DNA of 64,000 bases from Streptomyces mobaraensis (GCF_020099395.1 NZ_CP083590.1:2914001-2978000), one strand, 5' to 3'. Counted from the stretch's first letter, positions 53,131 to 63,490 are shown. Numbers and translations: made by a program. The notes: generated by a model not told the origin, from the sequence alone.

Positions 53131-54174
53131 ATGATGCGCCATGTTAGCGCGCCCCAGCGTCGCTTCACCCAGGTATCGAACGACATCATTCGCCACGCGG
53201 ACCTTTCTTCGGATGCCGTACGCCTTCTCGTCTGGCTGCTGTCACTCGCCGACACCTCCGGCGTCTCCTTCTCCGACGTCGCGCGGCGGGCTGGGATCAA
53301 GAACGGGGCGTTCCAGCGGGCCAAGGCGCAGTTGAAGGAGGCCGGTTACGCGCATGAGTGGCGGCGGCAGGGGGCCGACGGGCGGTGGGTGACCACGCAG
53401 TTGGTGGCTTCGGTGCCGTTGAGTGCCGAGGAGGCGCGGGCCGTGTGGGACGGGCAGGAGGTGTCCGGCTCACCGAGTACCGGGGAACCGGCCGTCGGTG
53501 AGCCGGGGTGTCGGGTGGTCGGTGGTCACCCTAGGGATAAGACGGTGAGCAACACGTCCCTTCCGCCCGCCCCGCCGGAGCCAAAGCCCCAGCCCCAGCC
53601 ACAGCCACAGCCACAGGCGGAACCGTGGCCAGAACCGGAGCCGGAAGCGGAGGAGCTACCGCCACCGCCTCCCCCACCCGGGCCGCGCCCGACTCCCCCG
53701 GCCTGCCTGCCTGAGCAACTCATCGAGCACGGCGCACTCATCCTCGCCTCCGTCTCCCACCGCGAACCCCGGCTGCGGCTGACCGGCCGGGAGGTCAAGG
53801 AACTCGCACCGCTGGCGGCGGACTGGCTGCTGCGCGGGGTGAAGGCGCCTCAACTGCGGGAGGAGTTGAGCGTCGGGCTGCCGGAGCGGATCCATCACGC
53901 CGCGGCCCTCGTCCGCAACCGGCTGCTGCGCAAGCTGCCGGAAGCTCCGCCGATTTCCGCCCCTCCCCCGCCCCGCGAGCGGGCACAGCCGAAGAACATG
54001 ACCATGCGCGAATGCCGGGGCGATCACACGCAAGGGTTCCTCTTCCACCCGGTGGACGACGAACCGTGGTGCCGCGACTGCCGGAGGGAGCGGGCACTGG
54101 CCGCGGCGGAAGCCGCCCGGGGGGCCGCCGTCCGGGGCGGCGCCGCCGTACGCGCCGCCCTGCGTGGCACGTGA
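53131..54174 (+). CDS. Helix-turn-helix protein with Pro-rich linker and C-terminal Cys motif
   Basis: A 347-aa protein (MMRHVSAPQRRFTQ; GGAG 12 bases upstream). Residues 14-100 form a winged helix of the kind found in actinobacterial plasmid and prophage-borne proteins: QVSNDIIRHADLSSDAVRLL, LADTSGVSFSDVARRAGIKN, GAFQRAKAQLKEAGYA. A linker of Pro-Gln/Pro-Glu repeats (about residues 150-190) follows, then a helical domain (LTGREVKELAPLAADWLLRG) and a short ending with CRGDHTQGFLFHP and WCRDCRRE. Chromosome-borne copies are common in Streptomyces; the target is unknown. Confidence 0.75.
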   Translation: MMRHVSAPQRRFTQVSNDIIRHADLSSDAVRLLVWLLSLADTSGVSFSDVARRAGIKNGAFQRAKAQLKEAGYAHEWRRQGADGRWVTTQLVASVPLSAEEARAVWDGQEVSGSPSTGEPAVGEPGCRVVGGHPRDKTVSNTSLPPAPPEPKPQPQPQPQPQAEPWPEPEPEAEELPPPPPPPGPRPTPPACLPEQLIEHGALILASVSHREPRLRLTGREVKELAPLAADWLLRGVKAPQLREELSVGLPERIHHAAALVRNRLLRKLPEAPPISAPPPPRERAQPKNMTMRECRGDHTQGFLFHPVDDEPWCRDCRRERALAAAEAARGAAVRGGAAVRAALRGT

Positions 54175-54240
54175 CCGGAGCGCCCGCTCAGGCGGGGACG
54201 CCGTCCGGGGCGGTGCCGGGCAGTTCCGGGGGCCCTCACG

Positions 54241-54298
54241 CGGACGGGCGGCCCCGCCCCGGCGACGCGAAGTCACCGGCGGCAGGGCCGCCCGTCCG
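54241..54298. terminator. Convergent terminator between the HTH gene and mdh
   Basis: Perfect 14-base arms CGGACGGGCGGCCC (54241-54254) and GGGCCGCCCGTCCG (54285-54298) with a 30-base loop. A separate 14-bp palindrome GTTCCGATCGGAAC lies at 54323-54336, directly after the mdh stop, with two further CCGATC(G/A)GAAC-like copies at about 54296-54320. Confidence 0.65.
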
Positions 54299-54343
54299 AT
54301 CGGAACCGTCCGATCAGAACCCGTTCCGATCGGAACCGCCCGG

Positions 54344-55399
<1,056 letters not shown>

Positions 55400-55498
55400 T
55401 CAAGAGATCCGGCGTCAGGCTATCCGACCGCGCACGCCCGGAACCCCCGAACCGGTGTGGGACGCCTCACCCGAGTCCCACCCGGGCCTCACCTGGGC

Positions 55499-56980
55499 CT
55501 ATGGCACCTCCTGTGACGCTTCGGACGCCTCTTCCGCCCCGGCGGCACCGGACGCCCCGGCGGACCCCTTCGAACCGTCAGTCCCGGGCGTCCCGCTGCT
55601 CTCTCCCGTCCCCGGCTTCCTGGGGAGCGTGCAGCCCTGGCGTCCGGAGCTGAGCACCACGCAGGCCCTGGCCTCGCCCGGAGCCGCGACCGCGACCATG
55701 GTGCTGTGGCCGTCCGTGCCGCGCTCTATCCGGCCCTCACCGGTACGGGAGGCCGCGCTGACCCGCAGGGTGTCGCCCGGGCCGCCCTGCGTCATCCGGG
55801 CCCACGCCGCCTTGCAGGTCTCGCTGTAGCGCACCTCCACGTAGGTGCTGCCGATCGTCGCCGAGCCCGCCGTCGTCGCCCGCCGGCCGCCGCACCCCAT
55901 GCTCTCGGGGTCCTTGCCCGTGCACGCGCCGCCCGCGCACCTGACGCCCGCCGGGAGACCGGCCGGGCTGCCGGCGTCCCGCGCGGCGGCCGGCGGCGGG
56001 GCCTTCCGGGCGCCGCCGCCCGGCCCGTACCCGAGCAGCAGGACGGCCGCGACGACCATGAACAGCGCGCCGACCGCTCCCACCGTGAACAGCAGCGCCG
56101 CGCGGCGCTTGGGGCGGGGGTGGGAGCGGGGGTACGGACGGGGGTACGGGCGCCGGCCGGCCGAAGGCCGCTTCGCCGCACCTGCGGGCGTGCCGCCGGG
56201 CCGGCCGCCGGGCGTACCGACGGGCGGGCCCGCGGAGGCGTCGGTGGAGGGATCGGTGGACGGGTTGGTGGAGGGGTTGGTGGACGGGTTGGTGGAGGGA
56301 GCGGCGGACGGGTCCGCCGACAGGTCCGTCAAGGGGATCGCCTGCGCACGGGCGTCCACGCCGGCCGCCCTCGCGGAGGGGAGGCCGGTACGGGGCCGGG
56401 GCCCATCCTGGCCCTCCGCGTCGCCTCGCCTGTCCCGTTGGTCCTGCCGCGATTCCGTCAGCTCTCGCGCCCCTTCGGGCGTCACCTCGGGCGTCACCTC
56501 GGGCGTCGCTTCAGGTGTCCCCCCTGGCGCCGCCTCGGGCGTCGCCCCGGACGTCACGTGCTCACCATCGCCCGCACCCGGCTCCGCCGCCCTCCCCCTG
56601 CGGAGCGTCCAGCCCCGCCTCCCCATGGCGGCCGGCGGCGCGTACTCGGCCAGCGCGGCGCGCGCCGCCTCGACCCGGAGCCCCTCCATCGTCACGTCGT
56701 GCCGCAGCTCGGACCGGCTCCAGGCGCGTTCGGCCAGCTCCCAGATGGTCAGCAGGTGCCCGACGTCCGTGCCCGTCGCCTCCGCGAGCGCCTCGGTGGC
56801 ACCCCGCGGCGGCAGCAAGCGGCCGTTGAGGTAGCGCTCCCAGGAGGTCTTGCTGTACCCGGTGCGGTCCGCGACCGCGCCGACGCTCATCCCGTTGCGC
56901 TCGACGATGCGGCGCAACTGTTCCACGAACTCCCGCACTTGCGGGTCGAGTTCGTCCGACAGCGCTCTCCAACGAGGCAT
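55499..56980 (-). CDS. Membrane-anchored XRE-like protein with DUF2690 ectodomain (paralogue 1)
   Basis: A 493-aa protein (MPRWRALSDELDPQV; GGGGAGGG just upstream). The HTH is at residues 15-70 (FVEQLRRIVERNGMSVGAVA, DRTGYSKTSWERYLNGRLLPP). A long low-complexity linker holds TPEVTPEVTPE and TNPSTNPSTNPST repeats. One membrane helix (ALLFTVGAVGALFMVVAAVLLL) precedes the extracytoplasmic DUF2690 domain with four Cys (VRCAGGACTGKDPESMGCGG, later ETCKAAWARM and ACVVLSSGRQGC). The tail is Gly/Ser/Ala-rich. DNA-binding inside and a Cys-rich domain outside suggest a one-component trans-membrane regulator or an anchored nucleoid protein. Confidence 0.83.
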   Translation of the reverse strand: MPRWRALSDELDPQVREFVEQLRRIVERNGMSVGAVADRTGYSKTSWERYLNGRLLPPRGATEALAEATGTDVGHLLTIWELAERAWSRSELRHDVTMEGLRVEAARAALAEYAPPAAMGRRGWTLRRGRAAEPGAGDGEHVTSGATPEAAPGGTPEATPEVTPEVTPEGARELTESRQDQRDRRGDAEGQDGPRPRTGLPSARAAGVDARAQAIPLTDLSADPSAAPSTNPSTNPSTNPSTDPSTDASAGPPVGTPGGRPGGTPAGAAKRPSAGRRPYPRPYPRSHPRPKRRAALLFTVGAVGALFMVVAAVLLLGYGPGGGARKAPPPAAARDAGSPAGLPAGVRCAGGACTGKDPESMGCGGRRATTAGSATIGSTYVEVRYSETCKAAWARMTQGGPGDTLRVSAASRTGEGRIERGTDGHSTMVAVAAPGEARACVVLSSGRQGCTLPRKPGTGESSGTPGTDGSKGSAGASGAAGAEEASEASQEVP

Positions 56981-57280
56981 GGCCCTCCCCCTAGTCACCC
57001 TGCGTACCGCGGTGCTACCCAGGGGATGCCGCGACACAGCCTCCCAGTTCCTCGTCGGCGGGCGCATAGGGGCGTTCAGGGTTGATCAACGCACCAGGGC
57101 GCACGCCCCCTCGCCCGCCGTGCACCCGAAACACCCTTCGGGAAACGCACCCTTCCGGTGGGGCAGGGCGCCATTCCGGTACAGAACGGTGACCTCGTAG
57201 CGGAATGATCTGTTCCGCGTCACAAGACCCGGACCCGCCTTGAACCGGAATGCCGCCGTCTGGATGCTCGGGGAGGACGT

Positions 57281-57317
57281 CCGGCCGGTCCTCCCACGGG
57301 GGTGGAGGACCGGCCGG
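57281..57317 (-). terminator. Hairpin downstream of the DUF2690 paralogue 2 gene
   Basis: Perfect 14-base arms CCGGCCGGTCCTCC (57281-57294) and GGAGGACCGGCCGG (57304-57317), 9-base loop, 87 bp past the stop on the minus strand. The rest of the gap 56981-57403 holds no supported gene; promoter signals for paralogue 1 should be there, but none is convincing. Confidence 0.7.
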
Positions 57318-57403
57318 GTCCGCCCGTTCCCCCACCCGCCTCGCCCGCTTCGTCGTCGCCTCTTGCTCCCCTTGCTCCCCCCGCTCCTCCCGCGTCCCGC
57401 GCG

Positions 57404-58303
57404 TCACCCGCCCGGCGCGGCGAAGCACTCGGCCGCCCCCTCGGCCGGGTGCAGGCAGACCCGGGCCCGGCGCGGATCGTCGGTCGCCGTCATGGCGGTC
57501 GACAGGTAGATCTCCGTGTCGCGGCGGCTGGCGGCCCTGACCTCCTTGGCGTCGGCGCCGGGCAGCGTCAGCTCCACCCGGTCGCCCAGCCGCAGGCCGG
57601 TGGCCTTGGCCCAGACGGCGCCGCACTTCTCCGCGTACCGGATCTCGATCCGCTCCCCGCCCGCCGACCGCCGGGAGGCCAGGGTGACGGGCAGCCCCTG
57701 AGCGCCGCACCCCATCGCCTGCGCGTCGGCCCCCTCGCAGTCCTTGCCGTGGCAGCCGGGCTCGAAGGACTGGGCGTAGGACGGCACGGAGGACGAACCC
57801 GGTCCACCGGGCCCGGCGGCCGTCCCGGTCGTCGCATCCTCGTCCGACAGCAGCGCCAGGGCCAGCGGGACGGCCGCCGCCAGCGCCGCCGCTCCGACGA
57901 CGAGGGACCACCCGGGGACGCGCCGGCCGGGCCGCCGCCCAGTGTCCGCGTCCGCCGGAGCGTCCGGGGACGCGCCGGCGGACGCGGGCGGTGACACCGG
58001 CGTGCCCGCCGCTCCCCCGCCGGTGGCCCCGGGAGCGGACGCGGCCCGTCCGGTCCACCGCTGTTCCGCCAGCTCCCACAGGGCGAGCGGCCGGCCGGGC
58101 GGCTCGTCCGCCAGTGCGCACAGCGCCTCGATGGCCTCGCGCGGCGGCAGCTTCTTGCCGTTGAGGTACCGCTCCCAGGACGACTTGCTGAACGCCGTCC
58201 GCCCGCCGAGCGCGGCCAGGCTCAGACCGGTGCGTTCCCGCAACTCCCGCAGTGCGGCGGCCAGCCGGGCGCACTCCGCGGGCAGCGGGGGCCCGGCGTT
58301 CAC
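57404..58303 (-). CDS. Membrane-anchored XRE-like protein with DUF2690 ectodomain (paralogue 2)
   Basis: A 299-aa protein starting at a GTG (NAGPPLPAECARLAAAL) that overlaps the stop of the upstream paralogue (GTGA). The HTH is at residues 10-65 (LRELRERTGLSLAALGGRTA, FSKSSWERYLNGKKLPPREA). The single helix WSLVVGAAALAAAVPLALALL is followed by a DUF2690 domain: FEPGCHGKDCEGADAQAMGC, IEIRYAEKCGAVWAKATG and VCLHPAEGAAECFA. It has six ectodomain Cys. Co-transcribed and coupled with paralogue 3. Confidence 0.85.
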   Translation of the reverse strand: MNAGPPLPAECARLAAALRELRERTGLSLAALGGRTAFSKSSWERYLNGKKLPPREAIEALCALADEPPGRPLALWELAEQRWTGRAASAPGATGGGAAGTPVSPPASAGASPDAPADADTGRRPGRRVPGWSLVVGAAALAAAVPLALALLSDEDATTGTAAGPGGPGSSSVPSYAQSFEPGCHGKDCEGADAQAMGCGAQGLPVTLASRRSAGGERIEIRYAEKCGAVWAKATGLRLGDRVELTLPGADAKEVRAASRRDTEIYLSTAMTATDDPRRARVCLHPAEGAAECFAAPGG

Positions 58304-59124
58304 CGGCGCAGCTCCTTCCAGGTGTCGGGGCCCACGATCCCGTCCACGACCAGGCCCCTGGCCTTCTGGAACCGCTCCGCCGCCGCCTTGCTGCGAGGGC
58401 CGAAGGACCCGTCGGTCAGTCCGGGGTCGAAGCCGTGGTGCTTGAGCAGGCACTGGGCCTCCAGCACCTCCCAGCCACTGCTCTTGAGGTCCATCAGCAC
58501 CGTGCGGGTCGGGCTGTACCCGGCCCACAGCTCCCCTCCCCGGCGCTCCACGGGACACGGGCGGGAACGTCCCTGCACGAAGACGAAGGGGGACGGGGAG
58601 TCCATGGCCGACGGCGCGTCGGCCTTCGGGTGGGCGTCGTCGTCCTTCCAGGGCCGGGCGGCCAGCAGCGCGGCCGCCAACGCGACGACGAGCACGGCCA
58701 CCGCCGCGATGTACAGCCACAGGCGCCGCTTGGTCTCCTGGAGCCCCGCGGCGTCCGGCAACGCAGGAGGCGCGGGAGACGTACCGGACCCGGCAGAGGT
58801 GGCGGACGTAACGGACGTGACGGACGTAACGGATGCGGCAGACGTGGCGGATGCGGCGGAGGGCCATGCCTCCTCCGCTATCTCATGCAGCACCAGCAGG
58901 CGGGCCGGATCCGCTCCGCACACCCGGGCGAGTTCCTCCACGGCTTCGCGGGGCGGCAGTTGCCGCCCGTTGAGGTAGCGCTCCCAGGAGGACCGGCTGT
59001 ACGACGTCTTGGCCGCCAGCGCGGCCAGGCTGAGTCCGCTGCGGTCCTTGAGTCTGCGGAGTTGTACGACAAACTGGCTCACCCGTTGGTCGAGCGACGC
59101 CGGCAGTTCCTTCCAACGCGGCAT
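58300..59124 (-). CDS. Membrane-anchored XRE-like protein with peptidoglycan-binding ectodomain (paralogue 3)
   Basis: A 274-aa protein (MPRWKELPASLDQRVSQFVV). The HTH is at residues 15-70 (LRRLKDRSGLSLAALAAKTS, YSRSSWERYLNGRQLPPREA), nearly the same as in the two downstream paralogues. After a SVTSVTSVTSATS linker and the helix LWLYIAAVAVLVVALAAALLA comes an ectodomain with a PG_binding_1 fold at the C-terminus (VLEAQCLLKHHGFDPGLTDG, SFGPRSKAAAERFQKARGLV, then DGIVGPDTWKEL). It is the first gene of the coupled pair. It could link cell-wall status to DNA binding. Confidence 0.85.
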   Translation of the reverse strand: MPRWKELPASLDQRVSQFVVQLRRLKDRSGLSLAALAAKTSYSRSSWERYLNGRQLPPREAVEELARVCGADPARLLVLHEIAEEAWPSAASATSAASVTSVTSVTSATSAGSGTSPAPPALPDAAGLQETKRRLWLYIAAVAVLVVALAAALLAARPWKDDDAHPKADAPSAMDSPSPFVFVQGRSRPCPVERRGGELWAGYSPTRTVLMDLKSSGWEVLEAQCLLKHHGFDPGLTDGSFGPRSKAAAERFQKARGLVVDGIVGPDTWKELRR

Positions 59125-59430
59125 GTTCCACCCCACACCGTCACATGGTCCCCCGAGGCATGAGCCTCCTGTGTCGCACATGATGGCGACGCCTGACGGC
59201 GTTTTCCCGTGCCTTCGGCCGACACGCAGGTTTCCGGCCAACGGCGGTGGAGCCGGAACGTCCCACCGCGGCCTCAGGAGCGCGGGCGTCACCGCAGTTG
59301 AGAGCGTGGGACGTCCCACGACGGCCCATCCGGCCGGAAACTCTTGGCAGGTGGGGATGTGGCGCATCACAGTCAGTGCAGCGAGCCGGTCGGCGCGGTC
59401 CACCCCGCGCCGGCCGGCCGTCTCCCGGCC

Positions 59431-59462
59431 GGACCGTCCTCTTACGGGGGAGAGGACGGTCC
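59431..59462 (-). terminator. Hairpin downstream of folD-DUF3017
   Basis: Perfect 12-base arms GGACCGTCCTCT (59431-59442) and AGAGGACGGTCC (59451-59462) with an 8-base loop, 132 bp past the DUF3017 stop and upstream of the paralogue 3 promoter region. Confidence 0.65.
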
Positions 59463-59540
59463 ACCGGGACCATCCGGTCCGCCCGCACCGCCCCGGGCCC
59501 GCCCCACCATCCCGGAGCGGCCACACCGCCCCGGACCGGC

Positions 59541-59594
59541 CACACCGTACGGACGGGCCACACCGTACGGACGGGCCACACCGTACGGACCACT
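59541..59594. repeat. Three tandem 18-bp repeats
   Basis: CACACCGTACGGACGGGC at 59541-59558 and 59559-59576, then a third copy with a changed end to 59594, preceded by a degenerate copy (59522-59540). It lies between the DUF3017 stop and the hairpin at 59431. The rest of 59125-59540 shows no gene. Confidence 0.85.
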
Positions 59595-60019
59595 CAGACC
59601 GTGAAGTGCAGAATGTCGTCCAGGAAAGGGATCTTCAGCCACGCGTGCGGCTGCGCGAGCATCGCCAGGAGCAGGATCGCCAGCCCCAGCCCGCCGTACG
59701 TGAACATGTCCGTGAACCGCGACCGTACGGCCAGCATGCCGACCGAGGGCAGCGCCCAGCGCAGCACCGCGCCACCGATCATGGCGATGCCGATCAGCAT
59801 CGTCCCGATCCGGAAGCCGTCCAGGGCCACGATCAGCAAGCCCAGACCCGTCAGCCCCAGCACCACCAGCAGCGGCCACTGCCGCGCCGGGGCGGGCGCG
59901 CCCCCGGGGGCGGCGCGCCCGCCGCCCTCCGGCCGCGCGGTGTCGCGGGTGAACTGGGGGAAGCGGCGCGACATCCGGGACCGCCCGGAGCCCGCCGCCT
60001 TGCCCGTCTCAGCCGGCAT
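59594..60019 (-). CDS. DUF3017 membrane protein
   Basis: A 141-aa protein. The N-terminal 50 residues are basic and Pro/Ala-rich. Three hydrophobic helices follow ([37 protein letters not shown] and [17 protein letters not shown]), and it ends in LDDILHFTV. Its ATG overlaps the end of folD by 11 bp. The folD-DUF3017 pairing is conserved in Streptomyces (recollection). Function unknown. Confidence 0.85.
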   Translation of the reverse strand: MPAETGKAAGSGRSRMSRRFPQFTRDTARPEGGGRAAPGGAPAPARQWPLLVVLGLTGLGLLIVALDGFRIGTMLIGIAMIGGAVLRWALPSVGMLAVRSRFTDMFTYGGLGLAILLLAMLAQPHAWLKIPFLDDILHFTV

Positions 60020-60902
60020 CGACGCTTCCCCCGGCCTCGTCGCCGGAGGCACCCGCGGCGAGCTCCGCCGCCTCGACGACGTTGACGAGCAGCATGGCGC
60101 GGGTCATCGGCCCGACGCCGCCCGGGTTCGGGGAGATCCAGCCGGCGACCTCCGCGACCCCCGGGTCCACATCGCCCATGATCTTGCCCTCGCCGTCCCG
60201 GCTGACGCCGACGTCCAGCACGGCGGCGCCCGGCTTGACATCCTCCGGCTTGATCAGGTGCCCGACGCCGGCCGCCGCGACGATGATGTCCGCCTGCCGC
60301 AGGTGGGAGGAGAGGTCACGGGTGCCGGTGTGGCAGAGGGTGACCGTCGCGTTCTCGGAGCGGCGGGTGAGCAGCAGGCCGATCGACCGGCCCACGGTGA
60401 TGCCGCGCCCGACGACGACCACGTGCGCGCCGTTGATCTCCACGCCGTGGCGGCGCAGCAGCTCGATGATGCCGTTCGGGGTGCAGGGCAGCGGCGCGGT
60501 CTCGTTGAGCACCAGGCGGCCCAGGCTCATCGGGTGCAGGCCGTCGGCGTCCTTGGCCGGGTCCATCAGCTCCAGCACCCGGTTGGTGTCGATGCCCTTG
60601 GGGAGCGGGAGTTGGACGATGTAGCCGGTGCAGTCGGGGTTCTCGTTGAGCTCCCGGACGACCGCCTCGATCTCCTCCTGCGTCGCGGTCGCCGGCAGCT
60701 CGCGCTGGATGGACCCGATGCCGACCTGGGCGCAGTCGCGGTGCTTGCCCGCCACGTACCACTTGCTGCCCGGGTCGTCGCCGACCAGGAGCGTCCCCAG
60801 GCCGGGGGTGACGCCCTTGGCCTTGAGGGCTTCCACCCGCGTGGAGAGTTCGGACTTGATCGCGGCCGCGGTGGCCTTGCCATCGAGAATCTGAGCGGTC
60901 AT
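60009..60902 (-). CDS. folD: Methylenetetrahydrofolate dehydrogenase/methenyl-THF cyclohydrolase
   Basis: A 297-aa bifunctional enzyme. The catalytic Lys lies in [15 protein letters not shown], the folate segment in [26 protein letters not shown] and [11 protein letters not shown], and the NADP loop is [16 protein letters not shown]; it ends [17 protein letters not shown]. It interconverts 5,10-methylene-THF and 10-formyl-THF, feeding purN and purH nearby. Upstream to 61215 the DNA has GGTGCACCGTGGT-type repeats (60980-61025). Confidence 0.95.
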   Translation of the reverse strand: MTAQILDGKATAAAIKSELSTRVEALKAKGVTPGLGTLLVGDDPGSKWYVAGKHRDCAQVGIGSIQRELPATATQEEIEAVVRELNENPDCTGYIVQLPLPKGIDTNRVLELMDPAKDADGLHPMSLGRLVLNETAPLPCTPNGIIELLRRHGVEINGAHVVVVGRGITVGRSIGLLLTRRSENATVTLCHTGTRDLSSHLRQADIIVAAAGVGHLIKPEDVKPGAAVLDVGVSRDGEGKIMGDVDPGVAEVAGWISPNPGGVGPMTRAMLLVNVVEAAELAAGASGDEAGGSVDAG

Positions 60903-61215
60903 GGCTCCATACTCCTGGATCCGGCGGCGGCCCTTCCAATCAGGAGGGCACGCCGCCCTGTGTTCACTGGTACACCGGGGGCGGCCACCGGTGCACCGTG
61001 GTGGGTCGCTGGTGCACCGTGGTCGGTTCACGTTCACGTGGAGATCACGGTCGCGCGGCGCTTGAACAACGCAGAGGGTATCGGCTGGACAAATGTCAAG
61101 AGCCCTACCACGATGAATCGCCAGTGCCGCGGGCGGTGACGGGGGGTGCGCCGCTCAGCCAGTCCTCCGGAAGTCCGCGTCGTCCCCGCACGAGCAACGG
61201 AGGAATCCCCCGACC
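60903..61215. other. Divergent intergenic region between folD and a membrane protein gene
   Basis: About 313 bp without a supported gene. It contains three imperfect copies of (C/G)TGGT(G/A)CACCG(T/G)GG (about 60966, 60990 and 61010), which may be operator-like or leader structures for folD. No riboswitch was recognised. Confidence 0.4.
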
Positions 61216-61806
61216 ATGAGCTTCGGTCAGCAGAACAACCCGTACGGCCCGCCCCAGCAGGCCGGCTACGCCTACCCGCAGCAGGCCCCGTACCCGGGGC
61301 AGCCGTACGCGCCGTTCCCGCAGCAGAGCGGGTACAACGGGATGCCGCCGGTGCCGGCGGAGATGCCGGGCATCACCAAGGCCGCGCGGATCTTCATGTG
61401 GGTCATCGCGGCCGTGCACGTGACCATCTCCGGGCTCATGATCTGGGCCTATGTGGCGATCAAGGACCAGGCGGGGAAGCACACCGGCGAGACGGTCACC
61501 ACGCGCAACGGCGACACCGTCGACGCCGAGACCGCCTTCGGCCTCGCCCGGGGCTTCGTGGCCTTCCTCGCCATCCTGGCCGCGGTCTTCGCGATCATCG
61601 GCATCATCCTCGCCATCCGTTACGGCAAGGGCCGCAACGGCGTCCGCGTCGGCTCCATCGTCTACGCGTCGTTCGCCATCATCAGCGGCCTGTTCACCGC
61701 CCCCGCCTACGGCCTGGGCCTGCTGACGCTGGTCATGGCGATCCTGACCATCGTCTTCTGCGCCAAGCGCGCGTCCGCCGAATGGTTTCAGCGCCCGCGG
61801 TACTGA
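61216..61806 (+). CDS. Small membrane protein with Pro/Gln/Tyr-rich N-terminus
   Basis: A 196-aa protein. The first 50 residues are low-complexity (NNPYGPPQQAGYAYPQQ, PYPGQPYAPFPQQ). Four hydrophobic helices follow (IFMWVIAAVHVTISGLMIWAY, then GFVAFLAILAAVFAIIGIILAI, VGSIVYASFAIISGLF and GLGLLTLVMAILTIVFC). The GGAGGA ribosome site lies 12 bases before the ATG. Such proteins are common in Streptomyces; function unknown. Confidence 0.8.
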   Translation: MSFGQQNNPYGPPQQAGYAYPQQAPYPGQPYAPFPQQSGYNGMPPVPAEMPGITKAARIFMWVIAAVHVTISGLMIWAYVAIKDQAGKHTGETVTTRNGDTVDAETAFGLARGFVAFLAILAAVFAIIGIILAIRYGKGRNGVRVGSIVYASFAIISGLFTAPAYGLGLLTLVMAILTIVFCAKRASAEWFQRPRY

Positions 61807-61846
61807 GCGCCGCAGCCGCGTCATCGAGCGCCGCACACCGTCCGGC

Positions 61847-61883
61847 CCGGAGGCCGCACCCTCACCAGGGGTGCGGCCTCCGG
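61847..61883. terminator. Bidirectional terminator between membrane protein gene and purH
   Basis: Perfect 15-base arms CCGGAGGCCGCACCC (61847-61861) and GGGTGCGGCCTCCGG (61869-61883), 7-base loop, lying between the two convergent stops (61806 and 61928). Confidence 0.8.
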
Positions 61884-61927
61884 CCGTTCTCCGTCCGGTC
61901 GGCCGAAGCCGGTCAGCGCAAGGCCGG

Positions 61928-63490
61928 TCAGTGGAAGAAGTGCCGCGTACCCGTGAAGTACATCGTCACCCCGGCCGCCTTCGCCGCCTCCACCACCTCC
62001 GCGTCGCGGACCGAACCGCCGGGCTGGACCACGGCCTTGACGCCCGCGTCCGCCAGCACCTGGAAACCGTCGGGGAAGGGGAAGAAGGCGTCCGAGGCCG
62101 CGTACGACCCGCGGGCCCGCTCCTCACCCGCCCGCTGGACGGCCAGCTTCGCGGAGTCCACGCGGTTGACCTGGCCCATGCCGACGCCGACGGTGGCGCC
62201 GTCCTTGGCGAGCAGGATCGCGTTGGACTTCACGGCGCGGCACGCCTTCCACGCGAACGCCAGGTCCGCCAGCTCGTCGGCGGACAGCGCCTCGCCCGAG
62301 GCGAGCGTCCACCGGTCCGGGGCGTCGCCCTCGGCCTGGAGCCGGTCCTTGGCCTGGAGGAGCACGCCGCCCTCGATCGACCGCGACTCGCCGCCGGCCT
62401 CGGGGGCGTCGGCGCAGCGCAGCACGCGGATGTTCTTCTTGCGCGCCAGGGCCTCGACCGCACCGTCCTCATAGGCCGGGGCGACGATGACCTCGGTGAA
62501 GATCTCGGCGACCTGCTCCGCCATCGCCACCGACACCGGGCGGTTGACGGCGATCACGCCGCCGAAGGCCGACAGCGAGTCGCAGGCGTGCGCCTTGCGG
62601 TGCGCCTCGGCGACGTCCGTACCGACCGCGATGCCGCAGGGGTTGGCGTGCTTGATGATCGCGACGCAGGGCTCGTCGTGGTCGTACGCGGCGCGGCGGG
62701 CGGCCTCGGTGTCGACGAAGTTGTTGTACGACATCTCCTTGCCGTGCAACTGCTCGGCGTGGGCGAGGCCCTTGCCCGTGCCGTCGGTGTAAAGGGCGGC
62801 GGGCTGGTGCGGGTTCTCGCCGTAGCGCAGGGCCTGCTGACGGGCGTAGGTGACGCCGATGAAGTCCGGCCAGGGGCCCTCGTCCGCGGCGTAGTCGGCG
62901 GCGAACCAGTTGGCCACCGCCACGTCGTAGGCGGCCGTGTGCTGGAACGCCTCGGCGGCGAGCCGCTTGCGCGCCGCCAGGTCGAACCCGCCCTCGGCGA
63001 CGGCCTTCAGGACGTCGGCGTAGTGGCCGGGGCTGACGACGACGGCCACGGAGGGGTGGTTCTTGGCGGCGGCGCGCACCATGGACGGGCCGCCGATGTC
63101 GATCTGCTCCACGCACTCGTCCGGGGACGCGCCGGAGGCGACGGTCTCACGGAACGGGTAGAGGTTGACGACCACCAGCTCGAAGGGGCGCACGCCCAGT
63201 TCGTCGAGCTGCGCGCGGTGGGCGTCGAGGCGCTGGTCGGCCAGGATGCCGGCGTGGACGCGCGGGTGCAGCGTCTTGACCCGGCCGTCCAGGCACTCGG
63301 GGAAGCCCGTCAGCTCCTCCACCGGGGTGACCGGCACCCCGGCGGCGGCGATCCGGCCGGCCGTCGAACCGGTCGAGACGAGCTCGACGCCGGCCTCGTG
63401 CAGCCCTCGGGCGAGCTCCTCGAGACCCGTCTTGTCGTAGACGCTGATCAGCGCCCGGCGGATGGGCCGCTTCGTACCTTCGGCGGTCAC
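61928..63490 (-). CDS. purH: Bifunctional AICAR transformylase/IMP cyclohydrolase
   Basis: A 520-aa enzyme. The N-terminal MGS-like IMP cyclohydrolase domain shows [51 protein letters not shown] and VDLYPF-type [12 protein letters not shown]. The C-terminal transformylase carries the catalytic Lys-His in [13 protein letters not shown]. It performs the last two steps of IMP synthesis using 10-formyl-THF. Its GTG overlaps the purN stop (GTGA). Confidence 0.96.
   Translation of the reverse strand: MTAEGTKRPIRRALISVYDKTGLEELARGLHEAGVELVSTGSTAGRIAAAGVPVTPVEELTGFPECLDGRVKTLHPRVHAGILADQRLDAHRAQLDELGVRPFELVVVNLYPFRETVASGASPDECVEQIDIGGPSMVRAAAKNHPSVAVVVSPGHYADVLKAVAEGGFDLAARKRLAAEAFQHTAAYDVAVANWFAADYAADEGPWPDFIGVTYARQQALRYGENPHQPAALYTDGTGKGLAHAEQLHGKEMSYNNFVDTEAARRAAYDHDEPCVAIIKHANPCGIAVGTDVAEAHRKAHACDSLSAFGGVIAVNRPVSVAMAEQVAEIFTEVIVAPAYEDGAVEALARKKNIRVLRCADAPEAGGESRSIEGGVLLQAKDRLQAEGDAPDRWTLASGEALSADELADLAFAWKACRAVKSNAILLAKDGATVGVGMGQVNRVDSAKLAVQRAGEERARGSYAASDAFFPFPDGFQVLADAGVKAVVQPGGSVRDAEVVEAAKAAGVTMYFTGTRHFFH

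Noticed and set aside
60903..61215. Folate- or purine-sensing riboswitch before folD
   Set aside because: Only short GTGCACCGTGG-like repeats are visible; no recognisable riboswitch core could be drawn.
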